64,000 nt of DNA from Pseudoxanthomonas sp. X-1 (GTDB taxonomy: Bacteria > Pseudomonadota > Gammaproteobacteria > Xanthomonadales > Xanthomonadaceae): assembly GCF_020042665.1 (NCBI RefSeq), contig NZ_CP083376.1, positions 3,074,001 to 3,138,000 of the forward strand, written 5' to 3'. This document shows positions 38,292 to 46,717 of the stretch, one piece after another. The stretch's first letter is position 1, and each line of letters starts with the position of its first letter. The position numbers and the translations under genes were made by a program. Below the pieces are notes generated by a model, which saw only the letters and a program-made list of their open reading frames with translations, had not been told where the DNA came from and searched no databases.

Positions 38292-39202
38292 TCGCCCCGG
38301 CGCCGGTCGCGCCGCTGCGCGCGGCGCTGCTGATGCTGGCCAGCACGCTGTCCTTCGGCCTGATGGCCATCAGCATCCGCCTGGCCTCGCAGTCGCTGGG
38401 CACCACCGAGATCGCCTTCTTCCGCAACGCCATCGGCCTGGCCGTGCTGCTGCCGATGGTGCTGCGCCCGGGCCGACCGGCGCCGCGTACCGCGCACCTG
38501 CCGCGCTATCTGGTGCGCACCCTGATCGGGCTGTGCTCGATGCTGTGCGGCTTCTGGGCGATCGCGCACCTGCCGCTGTCGCAGGCCATCTCGCTGTCGT
38601 ACTCCACGCCGCTGTTCGTGACCATCGCGGCGGTGTTCTGGCTGGGCGAACGCGTCCACGTGCGGCGCTGGCTGGCGGTGGCCGCGGGCTTCATCGGCGT
38701 GCTGGTGATCCTGCGCCCCGGCTCGGCGCAGTTCTCGCCCGGGCTGCTGGTGGCGGTGGCCGCGGCGGTGACCAGCGCGGTGGTGGCGATCCAGATCAAG
38801 CAGCTCTCGCGCATCGATCCGCCGGACACGGTAGTGTTCTACACCTACCTGTTCTGGGTGCCGATGTCGCTGCTGCTGGCGCTGGCGCACTGGCGCTGGC
38901 CGCAGGGCATCACCTGGCTGTGGCTGCTGGGCTGCGGGGTGTTCGGCACCGGCGGCCAGCTGCTGTGGACGCGCGCGCTGAAGCTGGGCGAGGTCTCGGC
39001 GCTGCAGCCGATCAGCTTCATGCAGCTGCCGCTGGTGATCGTGCTGGGCGGCTGGCTGTTCGGCGAACGGCTGGATGGGTGGACGGCGGTCGGCGCCGGC
39101 ATCATCCTGGCCTCCACGGCCTACATCGCCCAACGCGAGGCCACCCTCGCCCGGCGCGCGGCGACCACCGCCCCGGTCGAGGGCGCCAAGCCTGGCGAAT
39201 GA
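38288..39202 (+). CDS. EamA/DMT-family transporter
   Basis: 304 residues with ten predicted helices in two EamA repeats (LASQSLGTTEIAFFRNAIGLAVLLP ... LSQAISLSYSTPLFVTIAAVFWLGERV, and ALKLGEVSALQPISFMQLPLVIVLGGWLFGE). The GTG start overlaps the murB stop (GTGA); the later ATG at 38333 would remove part of helix 1. Substrate unknown. Confidence 0.87.
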   Translation: MIAPAPVAPLRAALLMLASTLSFGLMAISIRLASQSLGTTEIAFFRNAIGLAVLLPMVLRPGRPAPRTAHLPRYLVRTLIGLCSMLCGFWAIAHLPLSQAISLSYSTPLFVTIAAVFWLGERVHVRRWLAVAAGFIGVLVILRPGSAQFSPGLLVAVAAAVTSAVVAIQIKQLSRIDPPDTVVFYTYLFWVPMSLLLALAHWRWPQGITWLWLLGCGVFGTGGQLLWTRALKLGEVSALQPISFMQLPLVIVLGGWLFGERLDGWTAVGAGIILASTAYIAQREATLARRAATTAPVEGAKPGE

Positions 39203-39221
39203 CCCCACATCAGGAGATCCA

Positions 39222-39911
39222 ATGCAGACCATCGGCCTGATCGGCGGCATGAGCTGGGAATCCACCCTGCCCTACTACCGCCTCATCAACCAGACCGTGC
39301 GCGAGGCGCGCGGTGGGCTGCACTCGGCCAAGGTGCTGCTGTACAGCGTGGACTTCCACGAGATCGAAGTGCTGCAGCACGCCGGCGACTGGGACGCGGC
39401 CGGCGCGGCGATGGCCGACGCCGCGCGCCGCCTGCAGGCCGGCGGCGCGGACTTCATCGTGCTGTGCACCAACACCATGCACAAGGTCGCCGACGCGATC
39501 ACCGAAGCCACGCCGCTGCCGTTGCTGCACATCGCCGATGCCACCGCCCAGGCGCTGATCGAGGCCGGCATCGGCCGCGTCGGCCTGCTCGGCACGCGCT
39601 TCACCATGGAGCAGGACTTCTACCGCAAGCGGCTGGAAGCGCGCGGGCTGGAGGTGATCGTGCCGTCGGCGCCGGACCGCGACACGGTGCATCGCATCAT
39701 CTACGACGAACTGTGCCAGGGCGTGATCGACGACGCCTCGCGCGAGGCCTACCGCGAGGTCATGACGCGCCTGGTTGCCGCGGGCGCCGAAGGCATCATC
39801 CTGGGCTGCACCGAGATCTCGCTGCTGGTCGGCGAGGCCGACGCCAGCGTGCCGCTGTTCGACACCACCACGCTGCACGCCCGCACCGCGGCGCTGCATG
39901 CACTGGACTGA
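39222..39911 (+). CDS. Aspartate/glutamate racemase-family protein
   Basis: 229 residues. Two catalytic Cys are present in IVLCTNTMHK and IILGCTEISLL, with GLIGGMSWEST at the N terminus and LHIADATAQAL, as in YgeA/aspartate racemase proteins. A PLP-independent amino-acid racemase is expected; the substrate is uncertain. Start after AGGAGATCC. Its stop touches the stop of the convergent PAP2 gene within TGATCA. Confidence 0.88.
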   Translation: MQTIGLIGGMSWESTLPYYRLINQTVREARGGLHSAKVLLYSVDFHEIEVLQHAGDWDAAGAAMADAARRLQAGGADFIVLCTNTMHKVADAITEATPLPLLHIADATAQALIEAGIGRVGLLGTRFTMEQDFYRKRLEARGLEVIVPSAPDRDTVHRIIYDELCQGVIDDASREAYREVMTRLVAAGAEGIILGCTEISLLVGEADASVPLFDTTTLHARTAALHALD

Positions 39912-40616
39912 TCAGCGCGCCGGCGGTTCGACCTGCGGCGTCTTCCACGGCCGCCGCGCGCCGCGGAACACCGCGGCATAGACACCGACGGTCCAGGCGA
40001 TCGCCGCGGCCCAGCCGCCCAGGATGTCCGACGGGTAGTGCACGCCGAGGTAGACGCGCGAGGCGCCCACGGCCAGGGCGACCATCGCGCACAGGACCAG
40101 CACCGGCCAGCGCCCGCGCGTGCCCCAGGCCAGCAGCACCAGCACCGCCATCAGCGTCATCGAGCCCATCGCATGGCCGCTGGGGAAGCTGAAGGTGTCC
40201 TCGGGCGAGATCGATTCCCACAGACTCGGCCGCGCGCGCCCGAACAGCTGCTTGGTGCCCATGTTCAGCAGGGCCGAGCCGACCACGGTCGCGCCGACGA
40301 AGGTGGCCTCGCGCCAGCGCCGCGCCAGCAGCAGGCCTGCCACCAGCAGCGCATCGACCAGGATCACGCCCTGGTAGCCGGCCCAGCTGATGCCCAGGAA
40401 GGCCTGGTCCAGCCACGGGCCGGACAGCGCCTTGGCGCGCAGCAGGATCGGATCGTCGAAGACGAAGCTTTCGGCCTCGTGCACCTCGTCGCCCAGCTCG
40501 GCGAAGCCCCACAGCGGCAGCAGGATCGCCGCGAACAGCAGGCCCATGCGCCAGCCGATGCGCTGCAGGATGCGGGCGACGACGCCCGCGCCGTCGCGGG
40601 GACGCTCAGCCCGCAC
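39912..40616 (-). CDS. PAP2-family membrane phosphatase
   Basis: 234 residues, several helices. Phosphatase motifs [21 protein letters not shown] and [17 protein letters not shown] are complete (catalytic His in the second and third). Probable undecaprenyl-pyrophosphate or phosphatidic-acid phosphatase. The GTG start overlaps the end of ispG by 11 bases; no clear ribosome-binding site is seen, so translation may be coupled. An internal ATG at 40547 would cut into the first helix. Confidence 0.87.
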   Translation of the reverse strand: MRAERPRDGAGVVARILQRIGWRMGLLFAAILLPLWGFAELGDEVHEAESFVFDDPILLRAKALSGPWLDQAFLGISWAGYQGVILVDALLVAGLLLARRWREATFVGATVVGSALLNMGTKQLFGRARPSLWESISPEDTFSFPSGHAMGSMTLMAVLVLLAWGTRGRWPVLVLCAMVALAVGASRVYLGVHYPSDILGGWAAAIAWTVGVYAAVFRGARRPWKTPQVEPPAR

Positions 40617-41892
40617 TGGGCGCGTAGTGGCGGTCGACGTACTCGTCGATCAGGGCGACGAACTCGTGCGCGATGTTCTCCCCGCGCAGGGTCACCGCCT
40701 TCTCGCCATCGATGAACACCGGCGCCGACGGCGCCTCGCCCGTACCCGGCAGCGAGATGCCGATGTTGGCGTGGCGCGATTCGCCCGGGCCGTTGACCAC
40801 GCAGCCCATCACCGCCAGGGTCATGTGCTCGGCGCCGGGGCGGGTGATCTTCCATTCGGGCATCTTGCCGCGCACATGTTCCTGCACGACCTTGGCCAGC
40901 TCCTGGAAGAACTCCGAAGTGGTGCGTCCGCAGCCCGGGCAGGCGGTGACCATCGGCGTGAACGCGCGCAGGCCGGTGGTCTGCAGCAGTTCCTGGGCGA
41001 CGATGACTTCCTGCGTGCGCGAGGTGCCGGGCTCGGGTGTGAGCGAGATGCGGATGGTGTCGCCGATGCCTTCCTGCAGCAGCACCGCCAGCGCCGCCGA
41101 GGACGCCACGATGCCCTTGGAACCGATGCCGGCCTCGGTCAGGCCCAGGTGCAGGGCGAACTCGCTGCGGCGCGCCAGGTCGCGATAGACGGCGATCAGC
41201 TCCTGCACGCCGGAGACCTTGGCCGAGAGCACGATGCGGTCGGCCGGCAGGCCCAGCTCCACCGCGCGGTGGGCCGAGTCCAGCGCCGAACGGATCAGCG
41301 CCTCGCGCAGCACCGCGGTGGCCTCCCAGGGCTGGGCGCGCTGGGCGTTCTGGTCCATCAGCGCGGCGGCCAGCGCCTGGTCCAGCGAGCCCCAGTTGGC
41401 GCCGATGCGCACCGGCTTGCCGTAGCGGATGGCGAACTCGATCAGCTGGGCGAACTGGGTGTCCTTCTTCTTGCCGAAGCCGACGTTGCCGGGGTTGATG
41501 CGGTACTTGGCCAGCGCTTCGGCGCAGGCCGGTTCGCCCGCCAGCAGCTGGTGGCCGTTGTAGTGGAAGTCGCCGATCAGCGGCACCTCGATGCCCATCA
41601 TCGCCAGCTTGTCGACGATGCGCGGGATGGCGGCGGCGGCCTCGGGCGTGTTCACCGTCAGGCGCACCAGCTCCGAACCGGCCCGCCACAGCTCGGCCAC
41701 CTGCTTGACGCTGGCGGCCACGTCGGCGGTGTCGGTGTTGGTCATCGACTGCACCACCACCGGCGCGCCGCCGCCCAGCTGCACCTTGCCCACGCGCACG
41801 CCATGCGTGGCGCGCCGCGGCTGGCTGCCGGCGGCGATGGGCGTGGGTTCGGACACGGGCAGCGGGGTGGGAATGGCGTTCATGACGCGCAT
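40606..41892 (-). CDS. ispG: 4-hydroxy-3-methylbut-2-enyl diphosphate synthase
   Basis: Iron-sulphur enzyme of the MEP isoprenoid pathway. 428 residues. VGGG-type N terminus ([22 protein letters not shown]), [23 protein letters not shown], and [4Fe-4S] ligands in TACPGCGRT and [10 protein letters not shown]. The start at 41892 is the longest ATG; 41883 is also possible. Probably co-transcribed with the PAP2 gene, whose lipid substrate (undecaprenyl pyrophosphate) derives from the same pathway. Confidence 0.95.
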   Translation of the reverse strand: MRVMNAIPTPLPVSEPTPIAAGSQPRRATHGVRVGKVQLGGGAPVVVQSMTNTDTADVAASVKQVAELWRAGSELVRLTVNTPEAAAAIPRIVDKLAMMGIEVPLIGDFHYNGHQLLAGEPACAEALAKYRINPGNVGFGKKKDTQFAQLIEFAIRYGKPVRIGANWGSLDQALAAALMDQNAQRAQPWEATAVLREALIRSALDSAHRAVELGLPADRIVLSAKVSGVQELIAVYRDLARRSEFALHLGLTEAGIGSKGIVASSAALAVLLQEGIGDTIRISLTPEPGTSRTQEVIVAQELLQTTGLRAFTPMVTACPGCGRTTSEFFQELAKVVQEHVRGKMPEWKITRPGAEHMTLAVMGCVVNGPGESRHANIGISLPGTGEAPSAPVFIDGEKAVTLRGENIAHEFVALIDEYVDRHYAPSAG

Positions 41893-41909
41893 TTTAGCCC
41901 GTGCCAGGT

Positions 41910-41976
41910 GTGGGAGCCGCCACGGCGGCGAGAGGCTTTACCGGGAACGCTTCATCGCCGCCATGGCGGCTCCCAC
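41910..41976. repeat. REP-like inverted repeat
   Basis: Two 22-base arms (one mismatch) carrying GTGGGAGCCGCC(A)-type sequence are separated by 23 bases. They lie in the divergent gap between ispG and xseA. The arm type is common between genes of xanthomonads. It leaves little room for the two promoters. Confidence 0.75.
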
Positions 41977-42014
41977 CAACCCACCCACACGGGCGCGGCT
42001 ACACTGGCGCGCTG

Positions 42015-43358
42015 ATGAACGAACTGCCCGACCGCGACGTCCTGACCCCGTCCCAGCTCAATACCCTGGCCCGCGACCTGCTGGAAGGCAGCTTCCCGGC
42101 GATCTGGGTGGAGGCCGAACTGGGCAACGTCACCCGGCCCGCGTCGGGACACCTGTACTTCACCCTGAAGGACGCGCGCGCCCAGGTGCGCTGCGCGATG
42201 TTCAAGCCCAAGAGCAGCTGGCTGAAGTTCGTCCCGCGCGAGGGCCTGCGCGTGCTGGCACGCGGGCGGGTCACGCTGTACGAGGCGCGCGGCGAGTACC
42301 AGCTGGTGCTGGACCACATGGAGGAGGCCGGCGAAGGCGCGCTGCGGCGGGCGTTCGAGCAGCTCAAGGCGCGGCTGGCGGCAGAGGGCCTGTTCGACCC
42401 GGCGCGCAAGCGCGTGCTCCCGGCCTTCCCGCGCCGGCTGGCGGTGATCACCTCGCCCAGCGGCGCGGCGGTCCGCGATGTGATCAGCGTGCTGGGCCGG
42501 CGCTTTCCGCTGCTGGAGGTGGAGGTGCTGCCGACCCAGGTGCAGGGCACCGCGGCGGCGGCGCAGATCGCTGCCCTGGTACGCGCCGCCGGCACCAGCG
42601 GCCGCTACGACGCGCTGCTGGTCACGCGCGGCGGCGGCTCGATCGAGGACCTGTGGGCATTCAACGACGAGGCGCTGGTGCGCGCGGTGGCCGCCTGCGC
42701 GGTGCCGGTGGTGTCGGCGGTCGGCCACGAGACCGACTTCACCCTGTGCGATTTCGCCGCCGACCTGCGCGCGCCCACGCCCTCGGCCGCGGCCGAGCTG
42801 CTGGTGCCGTCCATCGCCGACCTGGGCACCCGCCTGCGCGGCCTGGGCCGGCGCCTGCACACCCTGCACGCGCACCGCATGGACCGCGTCCAGCAGCGCG
42901 TGGACCGCGCCTGGCTGCGCCTGCAGGCGCAGGGTCCGCAGGCGCGGCTGGCGCTGATGCGCCGCCGCCACGCCGACGCGCTGCGCCACCTGCAGGCGCA
43001 GTGGCAGCGGCAGCTGGAGCAGCGCCGGGCGCGGCTGCGCCACGCCGAGGGCGTGCTGCGCGCGCATTCGCCGCAGCGCCGGCTGGCCGCGCTGGCCGAG
43101 CGCCTGGCGGCCCTGCAGACGCGCCCGCAGGCGGCCATCGGCCGCCATCTGCAGCGCGAGGCCCTGCGCCTGGCCGGGCTGGCGCGCTCGCTGGAGGCCA
43201 TCAGCCCGCTGGCGACGGTGGCCCGCGGCTATGCGCTGGTGAGCCGGGAGGACGGCACGCTGGTGCGCAGGGCCACGCAGGTGACGGTGGGCGAGCGGCT
43301 GGAGGCGCGGCTGGCCGACGGCACGCTCAGCGTGCAGGTGCTGCCGCCGCGCGACTGA
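42015..43358 (+). CDS. xseA: Exodeoxyribonuclease VII large subunit
   Basis: Single-strand exonuclease with XseB; repairs DNA by degrading to acid-soluble oligonucleotides. 447 residues. N-terminal OB fold ([24 protein letters not shown]), catalytic domain with [34 protein letters not shown] and [14 protein letters not shown], then a long Arg/Leu-rich coiled coil (about 265-400). Start after the REP-like repeat. Confidence 0.95.
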   Translation: MNELPDRDVLTPSQLNTLARDLLEGSFPAIWVEAELGNVTRPASGHLYFTLKDARAQVRCAMFKPKSSWLKFVPREGLRVLARGRVTLYEARGEYQLVLDHMEEAGEGALRRAFEQLKARLAAEGLFDPARKRVLPAFPRRLAVITSPSGAAVRDVISVLGRRFPLLEVEVLPTQVQGTAAAAQIAALVRAAGTSGRYDALLVTRGGGSIEDLWAFNDEALVRAVAACAVPVVSAVGHETDFTLCDFAADLRAPTPSAAAELLVPSIADLGTRLRGLGRRLHTLHAHRMDRVQQRVDRAWLRLQAQGPQARLALMRRRHADALRHLQAQWQRQLEQRRARLRHAEGVLRAHSPQRRLAALAERLAALQTRPQAAIGRHLQREALRLAGLARSLEAISPLATVARGYALVSREDGTLVRRATQVTVGERLEARLADGTLSVQVLPPRD

Positions 43359-43557
43359 GCGCCGGCCCCCAATCCGTGACGGAATCCGGGTGATCCGGCC
43401 GGCGATCGGGCCGGCCCCGGAAGGGGCGTGCGCCTGGCGCCACGCGCACGTCCACGCCGCTGCCGTCGAAGACCATCGACCGGTGCGGGCTTGCAGCAGT
43501 CTCGCCAACGAGGGGTGACGCGCAGACCTGGCGCATGGGAGGCCCGCGCCTGGCCGG

Positions 43558-44796
43558 TTACCGCGCCGGAGATTCGGGCGCGGGGGCGTTGCGCTCGAAA
43601 TTGGCGCGCAGGCGCTCGACCATCGCCGGGACGTTATGGTCGAAATGATGCCCCCCTGCGGTCTTGGCCACGCGGATGCCGCGCGCGGCCAGCGTCGGGC
43701 ACAGCGTGTCCTTTTCTTCCTCGCCGTAGACGCACAGCAGCACACCGGGCGGCAGCTTGGCCAGCTCCGGCTCGACCGGCGCATCGTCCGAGGACGGCGT
43801 CCCCAGCCAGCCGCCGACCGAGACACGGAACGAGGCCTCGTGCCCCAGGCCGAGCAGCGAGATCGAGCGCACGCTGGCGCGGGTAGCGGGCGGCAGGCGA
43901 TTGTAGAGGAAGGGCATGGCGTCGGCGCCGAAGGAATAACCGATCAGCTCCACCTCGTCGGCATGCCAGCGCCGGCGGTATTCGTCGATGACCGCCGCCA
44001 GGTCCGCGGCGGTCTCCTCCGGCGTGCGCCGCGACCAGAAGTAGCGCAGGCTGTCCCAGCCGATCACCGACACGCCCTGCGCGCGCAGGCCGCTGCTGAC
44101 GCCCTTGTCGAGGCTGCGCCAGCCGCCGTCGCCGGAGATGAAGATCGCCAGGCGATGGCTGCCGGCGGCGGGCAGTTCGATCAGCGGCAGGCCGCGGAAC
44201 GCCGGCTCCGGCCGCGGCAGGTGCGACACTACCGCATCGGCCACCGCCTGCGGCCCGGCCTGCTCCAGCACGAAGCCCTGCTCGGCCGAGGACGGCGCCA
44301 CCGCACAGCCGGCGGGCGCGGCCGCGGCGAGGCCGTTCAACACCGCGCCGACCACGGTCTGCGGCAGCGCGTTGGCCACCGCCAGCCGCGCCAGCGCACC
44401 GCCCGTCGCGTCGGCGCCGACCAGCATCGGCGCGAAGTAGGCGTCCACCTCGCCCTGGCGCATCAGGCGCCGGCCCACGCGCTCGACGCTGTTGGCGACC
44501 AGCTCGCAATGCTGCGGATCGACGTGGGCCAGCGCCTGGGCGGCGGGCACCAGCGCCACCAGCAGGCCGCGGTCGGCCAGCGACTGCGCCAGCTCCGCCG
44601 CCGCGCCGTGCCGTCGCGCGCGCTCGGCCATCACCACCACCACGCCGCGCGGCTTGCCGGCCGGCTCGAAGGTCAGCGCCACGCCGAAGGGCTGGCCCAG
44701 GTGGCTGCGGCGCAGGTGCGAGGCCAGTGCCACGCACGCCAGCGCGCTCAACACCAGGGTCAGCAGCGTCCAACGGACCCAGGGGCGGATGCGCAT
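43558..44796 (-). CDS. AcvB/VirJ-family exported protein
   Basis: 412 residues. An N-terminal signal anchor (WTLLTLVLSALACVALAS) is followed by a degenerate first alpha/beta domain and a second with family wording IFISGDGGWRSLDKGVSSGL and VIGWDSLRYFWSRRTPEETAADL. GYSFGADAMPF has the Ser of an alpha/beta hydrolase and GGHHFD a likely catalytic His. AcvB of Agrobacterium hydrolyses lysyl-phosphatidylglycerol in the periplasm; its partner synthase is not in this window. Diverges from the VWA lipoprotein gene. Confidence 0.82.
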   Translation of the reverse strand: MRIRPWVRWTLLTLVLSALACVALASHLRRSHLGQPFGVALTFEPAGKPRGVVVVMAERARRHGAAAELAQSLADRGLLVALVPAAQALAHVDPQHCELVANSVERVGRRLMRQGEVDAYFAPMLVGADATGGALARLAVANALPQTVVGAVLNGLAAAAPAGCAVAPSSAEQGFVLEQAGPQAVADAVVSHLPRPEPAFRGLPLIELPAAGSHRLAIFISGDGGWRSLDKGVSSGLRAQGVSVIGWDSLRYFWSRRTPEETAADLAAVIDEYRRRWHADEVELIGYSFGADAMPFLYNRLPPATRASVRSISLLGLGHEASFRVSVGGWLGTPSSDDAPVEPELAKLPPGVLLCVYGEEEKDTLCPTLAARGIRVAKTAGGHHFDHNVPAMVERLRANFERNAPAPESPAR

Positions 44797-44977
44797 ACGG
44801 TTCCCGAAGGAAGGAAAAGGTCGCGCAGCCTAGCGCCATGGCGTGGCAAACGCGCACGCCGGCCGTGCGGACGTTTCGTCCCGGTTGAACTGGCCTGGCC
44901 GCCGGTCATTCACGACCGCAACCCCATCGCGGCGGTTGGCGCGTTTGCAGGCCCGTCCCTCCCAACGAGTCACCGAC

Positions 44978-46717
44978 ATGTCCCGTACGCCACACACCTG
45001 CCTGTCCCTGCTGATCGCCGCCACGTTGGCGGCCTGTTCCTCGACGCCCCCCTCGCCTGAAGCGCAGGCGCGCTTCCAGGCCCAGGAGACCGCCAAGGTC
45101 GCGGTGGCCGAAGCACCCCTCGTCCAGGCCGAGCGCATGGTCATGCCGGCGCCGCCCGCCCCGCCACCGCCGCCCGCGCCCCAGCGCGGCGCGCGCAGGG
45201 CGATGCCGGCCGGGATCATGCCGCCCCTGCCCTCGCCCATACCGCCCCCGCCCGCGGTCAACACCGAGCGCTACGCCCACCAGGACGACAACCCGGTGCG
45301 GCGCACCGTCGAGCAGCCGGTGTCGACCTTCTCCATCGACGTGGACACCGGCAGCTACAGCAACGTGCGGCGCATGGTCCGCGCTGGCCAGCGCCCGCCG
45401 GCCGACGCGGTGCGCGCCGAGGAATTCATCAACTACTTCGATTACCGGCATCCGGCGCCCGAGCGCCGGGCCGTACCGTTCCGCGTGACCACCGAGCTGG
45501 CGCCGGCGCCGTGGAATCCCCGGCGCCAGCTGCTGATGATCGGCATCAAGGGCTACGAACTGCCCAGGCGCGAGCTGCCGCCGTCCAACCTGGTGTTCCT
45601 GATCGACACCTCCGGCTCGATGGACGAACCGGACAAGCTGCCGCTGCTCAAGCAGTCGCTGGCGATGCTCGTGCCGCAGCTGCGCGCGCAGGACCGCGTG
45701 TCGATCGTGGTCTACGCCGGCTCGGCCGGACTGGTGCTGCCGCCGACCCCGGGCGATGCGCACGCCACGATCCTGGCCGCGCTGGACCGGCTGCAGGCCG
45801 GCGGCAGCACCAACGGCGGCGCCGGCATCGCCCTGGCCTATGCCATGGCGCGCCAGGCCTTCATCCCCGGCGGCAGCAACCGCGTCCTGCTGGCCACCGA
45901 TGGCGACTTCAATGTCGGTACCGTCGATCAGCGCGCGCTGGAGACCCTGGTGGGCGATGCGCGCAGATCGGGAGTGGCGCTGAGCACGCTGGGCTTCGGC
46001 CAGGGCAACTACAACGATGCGCTGGCCGAGCGCCTGGCCGACGTCGGCGACGGCCAGCACGCCTACATCGACTCGGACCGCGAGGCGCGCAAGGTGCTGG
46101 TGCAACAGCTGCAGGGCACGCTGCTGACCATCGCGCGCGACGTCAAGATCCAGGTGGAGTTCAACCCGGCGGCGGTGGCCGAGTACCGCCTGATCGGCTA
46201 TGAGAACCGGGCCCTGGCGCGCGAGGACTTCGCCAACGACAAGGTCGATGCCGGCGAGATCGGCGCCGGTCACGAGGTGACCGCGCTGTACGAGCTGACC
46301 CCGGCCGGTTCGGACGCGGCGCGCCTGCCGGCGCTGCGCTATGGCGCGCCGGTGAGGCCTTCGGCCGATGCGCGCGAGATCGCCGACCTGCGCCTGCGCT
46401 ACAAGCGCCCCGGCGAGGACGCCAGCCGCCTGATCGACGCGCCGATCCTGGCCTCCTCGGCCCGGACCCAGGGCAGTGCCTCGCTGCGTTTCGCCAGTGC
46501 GGTGGCCGGCTATGCCGACCTGCTGCGCGGCGGCACACGCTTCGACGGCTGGGGCTGGGACCAGGTGATCGCCACCGCGCGCGCGGCCAGCGGGCAGGAT
46601 CCGGATGGCCTGCGCCACGAGTTCGTCGAACTGGCGACCACCGCCCGCGCGCTGACGACGCCTGCCCAGGGAGACGGCGTGGCCGCCGCGCCCGCGGCGC
46701 CGGCCCTGGTGCGTTAA
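44978..46717 (+). CDS. VWA-domain lipoprotein, YfbK-like
   Basis: 579 residues. Lipoprotein signal ending LAAC, a Pro-rich segment, a YfbK N-terminal domain (VSTFSIDVDTGSYSNVRRM ... AEEFINYFDY), a von Willebrand A domain with complete MIDAS (DTSGSM, a Thr in GGSTNGG, ATDGDFNVG), and a C-terminal domain (RFASAVAGYADLLRG). Role unknown; adhesion or scaffold at the membrane is typical of VWA proteins. Its stop overlaps that of the convergent GGDEF-EAL gene (TTAA). Confidence 0.88.
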   Translation: MSRTPHTCLSLLIAATLAACSSTPPSPEAQARFQAQETAKVAVAEAPLVQAERMVMPAPPAPPPPPAPQRGARRAMPAGIMPPLPSPIPPPPAVNTERYAHQDDNPVRRTVEQPVSTFSIDVDTGSYSNVRRMVRAGQRPPADAVRAEEFINYFDYRHPAPERRAVPFRVTTELAPAPWNPRRQLLMIGIKGYELPRRELPPSNLVFLIDTSGSMDEPDKLPLLKQSLAMLVPQLRAQDRVSIVVYAGSAGLVLPPTPGDAHATILAALDRLQAGGSTNGGAGIALAYAMARQAFIPGGSNRVLLATDGDFNVGTVDQRALETLVGDARRSGVALSTLGFGQGNYNDALAERLADVGDGQHAYIDSDREARKVLVQQLQGTLLTIARDVKIQVEFNPAAVAEYRLIGYENRALAREDFANDKVDAGEIGAGHEVTALYELTPAGSDAARLPALRYGAPVRPSADAREIADLRLRYKRPGEDASRLIDAPILASSARTQGSASLRFASAVAGYADLLRGGTRFDGWGWDQVIATARAASGQDPDGLRHEFVELATTARALTTPAQGDGVAAAPAAPALVR

